From assembly GCF_030297155.1 (NCBI RefSeq), contig NZ_AP028068.1, positions 1,798,001 to 1,862,000 of the forward strand: a stretch of 64,000 nt of DNA. The letters are read 5' to 3'. Source of the stretch: Vibrio sp. FE10 (GTDB lineage: Bacteria > Pseudomonadota > Gammaproteobacteria > Enterobacterales > Vibrionaceae). A model generated the notes under the pieces. It saw nothing but the letters and a program-made list of their open reading frames with translations, was not told where the DNA came from and made no database searches. A program made the position numbers and the translations under genes. Below are positions 7,005 to 15,165 of the stretch, one piece after another (within the stretch, counting starts at the first letter, position 1; the number at the start of each line of letters is the position of its first letter).

Positions 7005-7568
7005 TTAGTTCAACTTGTTAAGCGTTGGGTATTCAGAGTTTTTGATGTCATCAATGCTCTTAACGAACGGCTTCAAGTTTTGGAAAGTGGTCGGCAGAGT
7101 TGAAATCGCCTTTTTAGCTTCTAAGCGTGTCGCGTAATCACCGTAAAGGACAGTGAACCACTTAGTGCCGTTAACCATTTTGTAGTTTTCCCAAACTGGT
7201 TGAGAAGTCGTTGGTAGCATTTTCACGAAAGAATCGACTTTAGTTTGGCTGCCAACAGCAACAACTTGGACTGTGTAACCAAAACGCTGGTTCATGTCTT
7301 GCTGCTTCTTAGTTGGGCCTGTTACTACTGCAACGGGTTTAGCCCTAGTCGTTTGAGTCACTTTCTGTTCAACAGGTTGGGTCTTGATAACGTTGACGAC
7401 ATTCTCTTCAACAACGCCTGTTTGCTCAGATTGAGATACAACTGGAGCTTCAACTTTGGCAGTTTTGTACTCTTCTTGATAGCTATCTGAAGTTACATTA
7501 GTCACGTAGTCGTCAGATACACATGCAGCCAAGAGCAGTGGCAAAGTCGCAATTGCAAATTTTTTCAT
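7005..7568 (-). CDS. SPOR-domain lipoprotein
   Basis: A 187-aa lipoprotein. The signal peptide ends in the lipobox LLAAC, with Cys16 as the lipidated residue. After it come about 75 low-complexity, T- and V-rich residues, then a C-terminal SPOR-like domain (about 92-170) containing YTVQVVAVGSQTKVDSFVKM and WFTVLYGDYATRLEAKKAI. SPOR domains bind denuded glycan strands of peptidoglycan at division sites, so this protein is probably anchored in the outer membrane and touches the cell wall. It is transcribed divergently from pat. Confidence 0.8.
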   Translation of the reverse strand: MKKFAIATLPLLLAACVSDDYVTNVTSDSYQEEYKTAKVEAPVVSQSEQTGVVEENVVNVIKTQPVEQKVTQTTRAKPVAVVTGPTKKQQDMNQRFGYTVQVVAVGSQTKVDSFVKMLPTTSQPVWENYKMVNGTKWFTVLYGDYATRLEAKKAISTLPTTFQNLKPFVKSIDDIKNSEYPTLNKLN

Positions 7569-7661
7569 GGAAAGCTCTATATCCTTAATAATAATTACTA
7601 TAAATCATGCCGATACGTCGGTTTAGAATCAAGTTAACTTTGAGATTATACACCATTAGTG

Positions 7662-7677
7662 GGTGACCTATTTCACA
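7662..7677 (+). promoter_or_regulatory. CRP-like site upstream of pat
   Basis: GGTGA-CCTATT-TCACA differs from the CRP consensus TGTGA-N6-TCACA at one position. It lies about 100 bp before the pat start and between the two divergent genes. In E. coli the homologous gene patZ is activated by cAMP-CRP, which supports the reading. Confidence 0.5.
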
Positions 7678-7778
7678 AACTTTATGCAGTGTTTGCTTAT
7701 TCATCTGAATTCGGTGAATTTGCCATCAACCTGTGAATCAAAAGTAAGTTACGATGAACTTACGTGCATTGCTAGGAT

Positions 7779-10469
7779 ATGTCTATGAATCATCTTGATC
7801 CCCTCCTTAAACCCCGCTCAATCGCAGTTGTTGGTGCTTCTCAACGAGAAACCCGAGCGGGATATATCGTTATGAACAATTTGTTGCACGGGGATTTTAA
7901 AGGTGCGGTGATGCCGGTTACGCCGAAATACGATTCAGTGGCGGGTGTGCTTTCTTATAAGAACATTTTATCGTTACCTATCGTTCCAGATCTCGCGATT
8001 TTGTGTACCAACGCGACACGCAATGTCGGCATCTTTGAAGAGTTGGCCGAGAAAGGGATTGCGTCGGTGATTGTGCTTTCTTCTGACATGCACCAGCACA
8101 GTGACAACGGCGAAACGTTTGATTCAAGATGCCTCGCCATTGCCAAAAAACATAATATCCGAGTGCTTGGCCCGAATAGCTTGGGGATTATTGTCCCTTG
8201 GCTTAATTTGAACGCGTCTTTCTCTCCAGTAACAGCACTACCCGGCAAAATCGCGTTTGTTTCTCAGTCTGCGGCTGTTTGTACCACGATCCTTGATTGG
8301 GCTAACGACAAAGAGATTGGCTTCTCTGCATTTATCTCGATCGGTAATGGCAGTGACATTGAGTTTTCAGAGCTATTGGATTATTTGAGTACCGATTCGC
8401 ACACTGAAGCAATCTTGCTTTATGTCGATAGTATTAGTGATGCGAGGCGCTTTATATCTGCGGCGCGTGCGGCTTCGCGTAACAGGCGAATTTTGGTGTT
8501 GAAAGGCGGTCGAACGGCGAAAGGTAGAGCGGCCGCCATGGCACACACAGGTGGAGCCGACACATTAGACATCATTTATGACTCAGCAATTCGACGTAGC
8601 GGCATGCTGCGAGTTAAGAATTTGCATGAACTGTTTGCCGCGGTAGAAACGCTGACTCACTCGGTGCCATTGCGTGGTGAACGTCTTGCTATCGTTACCA
8701 ATGGTGGTGGCCCTGCAATTATGGCCGTGGATACCCTGTTTGACCGTGGTGGTAAGCTTGCTGAACTATCCGAGCAGACTCTAGATAAGCTGAGTAATGT
8801 ATTACCTTCAAGTTGGTCGCACAGCAACCCTATCGACATTGTCGGTGATGCTGGTGATCAGCGTTATATAGATACGATTAACACGCTGCTTGATGGAGAT
8901 GAAGCCGATGCCATTCTTATCATGCACAGTCCTTCTGCTATCGCACATTCAGCCCAAACGGCAGAGCGAATTATTGAAGCGATTAAGAAGCACCCTCGCC
9001 ATAAGCGATTCAATATATTAACCAATTGGTCTGGTGAACTGACAGCAAGGCCTGCAAGAAAACTGTTCACAGAAGCGGGTATTCCAACCTATCGAACGCC
9101 GGAAAGTTCTGTGGTCGCCTTCATGCACTTAGTCGAGTACAGACGCAACCAACGCCAGCTAATGGAAACACCAACGACCGCTGAAAAAGTTCACATTGAA
9201 GACTTGGCTGATGCGAAAAATTGGATAGAACGCCAACTACTGGATAAAGATACAGTTAGCCTTGATACTCACCAAAACAGTCAGTTTTTCAAGCACTTTA
9301 ACTTAGATGTTCTGCCAACTTGGATCGCTTCAGACCCAAGTGAAGCGGTACATATCGCGGAAACGATTGGTTATCCCGTTGCGGTAAAACTGCGTTCGCC
9401 AGACATCGCGCATAAATCAGATGTACAAGGTGTAATGCTCAATCTACGAAACAGCAGTGAAGTGGCCAATGCGGCTCAAGCGATTCTCGATCGATCTCAA
9501 TTGTCATTCCCTACCGCGCATATTCATGGGTTGCTGATTCAAGGAATGGCTAAACTTGCGGGCGGGCAAGAGTTACGCGTGAAAGTAACAACCGATGAAA
9601 CCTTTGGTCCTATCATTTTACTTGGTCAAGGGGGGTCTGAGTGGGACGAATCGATTGATGCCGCAGCTGCCTTTCCACCGCTGAACATGACACTGGCTCG
9701 TTACTTGATTATTAGAGCGATAAAAAGCGGCAAGATTCGCCTGCAGAAATTACCTAATCCGATTGATATTGAAGGGCTCTCTGAGTTGCTGGTTCGTATA
9801 TCTCAAATGGTGGTCGATTGCCCTGAAATACATGATTTGGATATCCATCCAGTATTGGCCAATGGTGACAAATTCACGATATTGGACGCGGATATCATTT
9901 TGAAAGCTTATGAGGGAGACCCGCAAGAAAGACTCGCGATTCGCCCATACCCAGTCGAACTGGAAGAAACCATACAGTTAAAGGATGGGACTGAGGTGCT
10001 GTTGCGCCCTATTCTTCCTGAAGATGAGCCGCTTCACGCCGACTTTATTAACCGAGTCTCTAAAGAGGATCTGTATAAGCGTTTCTTTAGTGATGTCGGT
10101 GAATTCAATCATGAGGCATTGGCGAACTTTACTCAGATTGATTTCGATAGAGAGATCGCTTTTGTGGTCGTTCGCAAGGAACAAGGTGTGCCAGCGATCA
10201 TCGGCGTTTCAAGAGCACTGATTAACCCTGAGAACACGGATGCAGAGTTTGCGATACTGATACGGTCTGATCTGAAAGGTGTTGGCTTAGGTCGTATACT
10301 GATGACTAAGGTTATCGATTACTGCCGCGCTAAACAGACCAAGCAGATGTCGGGAATGACGATGCCAACGAATAGAGGGATGCTGACTCTAGCTCAAAAG
10401 CTTGGTTTTAAGCTAGACATCAGTTTTGAAGATGGTACTGCTGATATGGTTCTGCCACTATTTGAGTGA
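7779..10469 (+). CDS. pat: Pat/PatZ-type protein lysine acetyltransferase fused to acyl-CoA synthetase-like domains
   Basis: An 896-aa multidomain protein. The first ~460 residues match the alpha subunit of ADP-forming acyl-CoA synthetases: CoA-binding Rossmann fold starting PRSIAVVGAS, and the phosphorylatable-histidine motif AMAHTGGAD with His256. An ATP-grasp region (about 490-710) follows. The C-terminal ~160 residues are a GNAT domain with the acetyl-CoA loop LKGVGLGRILM. Such proteins acetylate lysines of metabolic enzymes, classically acetyl-CoA synthetase, switching it off; the synthetase part usually acts as an acetyl-CoA sensor. Length and domain order match Salmonella Pat and E. 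coli PatZ. The final 12 bases overlap the convergent LysR gene. A CRP-like site lies upstream. Confidence 0.92.
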   Translation: MSMNHLDPLLKPRSIAVVGASQRETRAGYIVMNNLLHGDFKGAVMPVTPKYDSVAGVLSYKNILSLPIVPDLAILCTNATRNVGIFEELAEKGIASVIVLSSDMHQHSDNGETFDSRCLAIAKKHNIRVLGPNSLGIIVPWLNLNASFSPVTALPGKIAFVSQSAAVCTTILDWANDKEIGFSAFISIGNGSDIEFSELLDYLSTDSHTEAILLYVDSISDARRFISAARAASRNRRILVLKGGRTAKGRAAAMAHTGGADTLDIIYDSAIRRSGMLRVKNLHELFAAVETLTHSVPLRGERLAIVTNGGGPAIMAVDTLFDRGGKLAELSEQTLDKLSNVLPSSWSHSNPIDIVGDAGDQRYIDTINTLLDGDEADAILIMHSPSAIAHSAQTAERIIEAIKKHPRHKRFNILTNWSGELTARPARKLFTEAGIPTYRTPESSVVAFMHLVEYRRNQRQLMETPTTAEKVHIEDLADAKNWIERQLLDKDTVSLDTHQNSQFFKHFNLDVLPTWIASDPSEAVHIAETIGYPVAVKLRSPDIAHKSDVQGVMLNLRNSSEVANAAQAILDRSQLSFPTAHIHGLLIQGMAKLAGGQELRVKVTTDETFGPIILLGQGGSEWDESIDAAAAFPPLNMTLARYLIIRAIKSGKIRLQKLPNPIDIEGLSELLVRISQMVVDCPEIHDLDIHPVLANGDKFTILDADIILKAYEGDPQERLAIRPYPVELEETIQLKDGTEVLLRPILPEDEPLHADFINRVSKEDLYKRFFSDVGEFNHEALANFTQIDFDREIAFVVVRKEQGVPAIIGVSRALINPENTDAEFAILIRSDLKGVGLGRILMTKVIDYCRAKQTKQMSGMTMPTNRGMLTLAQKLGFKLDISFEDGTADMVLPLFE

Positions 10470-11345
10470 CCATGTCTTTTTTAGATGTTGAATACACCAA
10501 GATTTGGCGTCGCCCATTTTGTTGCGTCGCCAAGCCATCACAATATCGATAGGTTGCGGCTCTGTTCCCGAAATCTGCTGTAGAACGCCAGATTCGATCA
10601 GTGGTTTCGCTATAACACTCGGTAAGGTACCAATCCCTAATCCCGTCGTTAACGCTTCTACTTTCGCAGGGAAGCTCGTGACCGTTAATCGCGGTTGTTT
10701 CTCTAGGATATTACGACTTAAAGCGGGTTGATCGCGGGCTGTATCTGCAATTGCGATCACCCTGTAACTTTCCCTCGCCTTTTGGTCGAATTCGCCAGAA
10801 CGTTTGTGAACATAGTGGTTTGATGCCGCGACCCATACCATTTCCATTTTCCCGATTACGTCACTTTTCATGTCGTTTGGAATCGTGTCAAGCTTAGGGC
10901 ATACCAATAGATCGGCACGGCCATCTGTGAGAGATTCCCAACAACCCGCTAAGATTTCTTCTTGTAAGCGAACACGTGTCTTACTGATTTTGCCGAGCTC
11001 ATCGACTAGCGAGAAGAAATTAGCAATCGGAATGATGCCATCAAAGGCAATGGTCAAATCCAACTCCCAGCCATTTGCTAGAATACTCGCGTCATTAACG
11101 AGTTGTTCTGTGGCGCCAAGAATAATCCTACCTTGCTCTAATATTAACTGCCCCGCTTCCGTGAAATTTGCACGGTGGCCTGAGCGGTCAAAAATCATGA
11201 TATCCAAGTCTTGTTCTAACTTCTGGATTTGATAACTCAATGAAGAAGGTGCTCGGTCCATTTCATTCGCTGCAGCGGCAAAACTCCCACGACGATCTAT
11301 GGCATCCAGTATATGTAGTGCTTCAAGTGTTATTGGGCTATGCAT
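10458..11345 (-). CDS. hupR: LysR-family regulator, probably HupR-like
   Basis: A 295-aa LysR-type regulator. The N-terminal winged helix-turn-helix (about 4-62) includes ALHILDAIDRRGSFAAAANE and APSSLSYQIQKLEQDL. The rest is the usual substrate-sensing domain. It is transcribed divergently from a TonB-dependent haem-type receptor with 225 bp between the starts. The same arrangement is known for hupR and hupA in Vibrio vulnificus, where HupR activates the haem receptor in the presence of haem. The name rests on this context and is less certain than the family. Its 3' end overlaps that of pat. Confidence 0.75.
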   Translation of the reverse strand: MHSPITLEALHILDAIDRRGSFAAAANEMDRAPSSLSYQIQKLEQDLDIMIFDRSGHRANFTEAGQLILEQGRIILGATEQLVNDASILANGWELDLTIAFDGIIPIANFFSLVDELGKISKTRVRLQEEILAGCWESLTDGRADLLVCPKLDTIPNDMKSDVIGKMEMVWVAASNHYVHKRSGEFDQKARESYRVIAIADTARDQPALSRNILEKQPRLTVTSFPAKVEALTTGLGIGTLPSVIAKPLIESGVLQQISGTEPQPIDIVMAWRRNKMGDAKSWCIQHLKKTWSLK

Positions 11346-11491
11346 CAGTATCCAACTTTATAAATGAGAGGTTAATCACAAAAATTGAAGTATTCACCAG
11401 CTAAATGGAACGTTTAAAGCTTTTAAAATACAACGAGTTATACGGTTAAAATAGGTTTAGGCTGACGAAATCGAAAATAAATTCAAATGCA

Positions 11492-11510
11492 AATAATAGT
11501 AATTATCATT
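11492..11510 (+). promoter_or_regulatory. Fur-like box upstream of the haem receptor
   Basis: AATAATAGTAATTATCATT matches the 19-bp Fur consensus GATAATGATAATCATTATC at 13 of 19 positions by hand count. It is about 60 bp before the receptor start, as expected for iron repression. Confidence 0.6.
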
Positions 11511-11570
11511 TAGATCCAATATTATCTTTCGCAAATCAAGATAATACTATGGAATTAAGGTAACTATCAG

Positions 11571-13718
11571 ATGTATAAGCAATCCCTACTCTCTGCTTCA
11601 ATCGTTTTAGCGCTTTCATCAACCTCAGCCTTTGCTGAAGATTATGCCCTATTTGACGAGGTTGTTGTATCTTCGACTCGTACGAATCAAACACTTATCA
11701 ATACTGCGGCTTCTGTGACTGTCATCTCTGACGAGCAAATCGAAGAGAACATGGCAAAAGATGTTAACGAAATCTTCGAATACACTCCGGGTGTGACGAT
11801 GAATTCGAGCTCTCGTCAAGGCGCACAGACTATCAACATTCGTGGAATGGAAGGCAAACGCGTTAAGATTTTGGTTGATGGTTCATCGCAACCAGGTTCA
11901 TTTGATGGTGGCCCTTATGCATTTATTAACTCTAGCGGTATTTCAATCGATCCCGATATGTTGAAAAGCGTCGAAATCATCAAAGGCGCTGCTTCAAGTT
12001 TACACGGAAGTGACGCTATTGGCGGCGTTGTTGCTTTCGAAACTAAAGACCCTTCTGATTTCTTAAAAGATGGCGAAGATTTTGGTGGCCAAGCTAAACT
12101 GTCTTACTCTTCAGAAGACAATTCTTTTAGCGAACATGTTGCGTTAGCGAATCGATTCGGCGACCTAGAAACATTGGTAGCCTACACGCGTCGAGATGGT
12201 GAAGAGTTGCAAAACTTCCGTAACCCTAACGACTTAGAGAACTACGCTGTTGAAGGTCAAGATACCTCAGCAGATAATCTTTTGGTTAAGTTGCAATACC
12301 AGTTAAACGAAAGTCATCGTATCGAGTTCTTAGCTGAGCTAATCAAAGATACTTCAGACTCTGACATCTACCACTCAAGCTACGATAGCTATACAGGTGC
12401 TGATGACACAACGCAAAATCGATTCGCTATTAAGCACATTTGGTTCGCTGATGGCACAATTGCCGATACCGTGACGAGCAAAGTATCGTACATTTCTAAA
12501 GAAGAAAATGGTGTAACGAAGCGCTTTAAACCTGCTGGCCCAGGTATGCCACCTTGGGTACCAGCTAACAACGACAACTTACAAACTAAAGACTACGAGT
12601 ACACCGAAGATAAGCTTGAAATCGAGACGCAGTTAGATAAAGAAATTAACAACCATTACCTAGTGTATGGTGCGACTTATACACATAGTGACATTAGTAA
12701 CACCAACATGGAGTACAACTCTGATCCAGCTACTGATGATCAGCTTTATGTATACACTCCTGATGCTAAAGAGCAAAAATTCGGCTTGTTTGTTCAAGAT
12801 GAAATTAGCCTAATGAATGACAAGCTGGTTGTGACTCCAGGTGTTCGTTTTGATTACTTCTCAACGGATCCAGGCAGCAGCACTACCGAATCGTTGACTG
12901 ATTTCTCTGATTCTGCAGTAACAGGTCGTTTAGGTTCAACCTACAAACTGACAGATACAGGCACTATTTTTGGCCAAATAAGCCAAGGCTTTAGAGCTCC
13001 TTCTTTTGATGAGCTTTATTACACCTATGACAACCCTGGACACGGCTACGTAAATGATCCAAACCCAGATCTGAAGTCAGAAACAAGTATCTCTTACGAG
13101 TTAGGCTACCGTCATAATACTCAAGCTTCATCATCTGAAATTGCGGCTTACTATAGTGACTACGATGATTTCATCGAGACAGTAGTTACGAAAAAGGTTG
13201 GCGGAATGACGCACTATTCCAACGTTAACTTAGATTCGGCAACGATTAAGGGAATTGAGTTCTCGAACACGTTACTTTGGGATGTTTTGGTAGGCGCGCC
13301 TGAAGGTATTTCGACACACTTCGTTGCGTCATACACTGAAGGTGAAGACGGAAACGGAAATGCACTAAATAGTGTGAACCCTTGGAATGCTGTATTCGGT
13401 CTTAACTACGATGCTCCAAACCAAAACTGGGGTACTAGCCTTAAGTTAAACTACACGGCTGACAAGTCTGGTTCAGACATCAACTTCGATGACGAAAGTG
13501 GCGGCAACGCTGGTCAAGCTGAGCTTCCAAGTGCTACGGTTGTTGACTTGACGGCTTACTACAAACCAATCAAAGATCTGACTATTCGTGGTGGCGTGTT
13601 TAACTTAACGAATGAAGAGTACTACCGTTGGAACGACATTCGCGGCGACGATGAGCTTTACAAAGAAAACTCTCAAGCGGAAAGAAACTACGGCATCTCA
13701 GCTAAATACGAATTCTAA
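11571..13718 (+). CDS. hupA: TonB-dependent haem/haemoglobin receptor, HupA/HutA type
   Basis: A 715-aa outer-membrane receptor. It has a signal peptide ending near SAFA-ED (residue 22) and a TonB box region (DEVVVSSTRT). The plug domain follows (about 35-155, with EYTPGVTMN, INIRGMEGKRV and IEIIKGAASSLHG-like segments). A 22-strand barrel is predicted, ending in aromatic F (AKYEF). FRAPSFDELYY and NPDLKSETS in the barrel are typical of the haemoglobin/transferrin/lactoferrin receptor family. It should import haem across the outer membrane using TonB energy. The Fur-like box and the divergent LysR gene support iron- and haem-responsive control. Confidence 0.82.
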   Translation: MYKQSLLSASIVLALSSTSAFAEDYALFDEVVVSSTRTNQTLINTAASVTVISDEQIEENMAKDVNEIFEYTPGVTMNSSSRQGAQTINIRGMEGKRVKILVDGSSQPGSFDGGPYAFINSSGISIDPDMLKSVEIIKGAASSLHGSDAIGGVVAFETKDPSDFLKDGEDFGGQAKLSYSSEDNSFSEHVALANRFGDLETLVAYTRRDGEELQNFRNPNDLENYAVEGQDTSADNLLVKLQYQLNESHRIEFLAELIKDTSDSDIYHSSYDSYTGADDTTQNRFAIKHIWFADGTIADTVTSKVSYISKEENGVTKRFKPAGPGMPPWVPANNDNLQTKDYEYTEDKLEIETQLDKEINNHYLVYGATYTHSDISNTNMEYNSDPATDDQLYVYTPDAKEQKFGLFVQDEISLMNDKLVVTPGVRFDYFSTDPGSSTTESLTDFSDSAVTGRLGSTYKLTDTGTIFGQISQGFRAPSFDELYYTYDNPGHGYVNDPNPDLKSETSISYELGYRHNTQASSSEIAAYYSDYDDFIETVVTKKVGGMTHYSNVNLDSATIKGIEFSNTLLWDVLVGAPEGISTHFVASYTEGEDGNGNALNSVNPWNAVFGLNYDAPNQNWGTSLKLNYTADKSGSDINFDDESGGNAGQAELPSATVVDLTAYYKPIKDLTIRGGVFNLTNEEYYRWNDIRGDDELYKENSQAERNYGISAKYEF

Positions 13719-13762
13719 TTCGTTAAATAGCTGATACAGAAAAGCTTATGTAGCAGAAACTA

Positions 13763-13787
13763 AAAAGCCAGCTTAATGCTGGCTTTT
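13763..13787 (+). terminator. Terminator behind the haem receptor
   Basis: AAAAGCCAGC and GCTGGCTTTT form a 10-bp perfect stem around TTAAT, followed by ATC. It lies 45 bp behind the stop codon. Confidence 0.85.
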
Positions 13788-13836
13788 ATCTATTTCACTA
13801 AAAATTGTATCAAAAAGGAATAAGTGAAATTACGTC

Positions 13837-13911
13837 TTACTTCTCTGCCATTTCTTTCTTAACCATTACTGCAGCAGCAATGATGAAAGTGATGATTAGG
13901 CCTAGTTCCAT
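13837..13911 (-). CDS. Tiny membrane protein, 24 aa
   Basis: A 24-codon frame with ATG at 13911 preceded by TTGGAG six bases upstream. The peptide MELGLIITFIIAAAVMVKKE has one hydrophobic helix followed by a charged tail (MAEK), like known bacterial small membrane proteins. It lies between the receptor terminator and the galE terminator, so it would be its own transcription unit. The good ribosome-binding site and membrane-helix composition support a real gene, though its length gives no family information. Confidence 0.5.
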   Translation of the reverse strand: MELGLIITFIIAAAVMVKKEMAEK

Positions 13912-14024
13912 GATTAACTCCAAAGAAAATTAACATTAAACATATAATTCGCGAGCATAGTAACACAACGAATACAGAATGATACTTTTTAACCACTAAT
14001 TTACTTTTTATTCGATTTAGATCA

Positions 14025-14050
14025 AAAAAGATGCCCTAAAGCATCTTTTT
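14025..14050 (-). terminator. Terminator behind galE
   Basis: AAAAAGATGC and GCATCTTTTT form a 10-bp perfect stem with a six-base loop. It is symmetrical and lies 30 bp behind the galE stop on the minus strand. Confidence 0.75.
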
Positions 14051-14079
14051 GTACGTTAACTATTCATGAAACGACTAGA

Positions 14080-15093
14080 TCAACCAGGGAAACCATCAGG
14101 GTTCGTTGACTGCCAGCGCCACGTATCTTCGGTCATATCAGTCAGTGTGCGCGTCGCATTCCAGCCCAACTCTTTCTGAGCTTTAGCCGGATCAGCCCAA
14201 CATTCTGCGATGTCACCTGGGCGACGATCGACCAGTTGATAAGGGACTTGTTTACCGCTCGCTTTCTCGAACGCCTTAACCATATCTAATACACTTGAAC
14301 CGTTGCCTGTACCAAGGTTGTAAATATGAAGACCGTCTTTACGCCCTACTTTCTCAAGTGCAGCAATATGACCGTCAGATAGATCCATGACGTGGATGTA
14401 ATCACGTACGCCAGTGCCGTCTTTTGTTGGGTAATCGCTACCAAATACTGATAAGAATTCACGACGGCCTACAGCCACTTGAGATACGAATGGCATTAGG
14501 TTATTTGGGATACCTTGCGGATCTTCACCTAACTCACCACTTGGATGAGAACCGACTGGGTTGAAGTAACGCAGCAGGGTAATACTCCAATCTGGATTCG
14601 CTTGTTGAAAATCGGTTAAACACTCTTCAACCATTAGCTTGCTACGGCCATAAGGGTTAGTTGCACTTGTCGGGAAATCTTCAGTAATTGGAACACTCGC
14701 TGGATCGCCGTATACCGTTGCTGATGAACTAAATACCAGTGTTTTTACACCCGCTTCACGCATAGCATCGACAAGAACTAGAGAGCCATTAACATTGTTG
14801 TCGTAGTATTCAAGAGGCTTAGCAACGGATTCACCAACCGCTTTCAAACCAGCAAAGTGGATAACAGCTTCGATGTTATGTTGCTTCATGGTTTCAATCA
14901 GCAGTGCTTTATCGCGAATGTCGCCCTCAATAAAATCAGGACGAACGCCGGACACTTTCTCGATACGTTCTAATACGCTCGGTTTGCTATTGTACAAGTT
15001 ATCAAAAAGAACAGGTGTCATGCCTGCATTGATCATTTGGATACTTGTGTGACTGCCGATGTAGCCCATGCCACCTGTAACTAAAACATTCAT
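14080..15093 (-). CDS. galE: UDP-glucose 4-epimerase
   Basis: A 337-aa epimerase of the short-chain dehydrogenase superfamily that interconverts UDP-glucose and UDP-galactose using bound NAD. The Rossmann motif is TGGMGYIGSH at residues 6-15. The catalytic set is SSSATVYG and the YGRSK box (Y-x-x-x-K). LLRYFNPVG and RDYIHVMDL are further family signatures. Length is standard. No other gal genes are adjacent, so here it probably supplies UDP-galactose for surface polysaccharide as well as sugar use. Confidence 0.95.
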   Translation of the reverse strand: MNVLVTGGMGYIGSHTSIQMINAGMTPVLFDNLYNSKPSVLERIEKVSGVRPDFIEGDIRDKALLIETMKQHNIEAVIHFAGLKAVGESVAKPLEYYDNNVNGSLVLVDAMREAGVKTLVFSSSATVYGDPASVPITEDFPTSATNPYGRSKLMVEECLTDFQQANPDWSITLLRYFNPVGSHPSGELGEDPQGIPNNLMPFVSQVAVGRREFLSVFGSDYPTKDGTGVRDYIHVMDLSDGHIAALEKVGRKDGLHIYNLGTGNGSSVLDMVKAFEKASGKQVPYQLVDRRPGDIAECWADPAKAQKELGWNATRTLTDMTEDTWRWQSTNPDGFPG

Positions 15094-15165
15094 GCTTAGT
15101 AAACCTTTATAAAAATACTCAACCTATGGCTTATGATACAACAACTTAACGCGAGCTAACAGACA

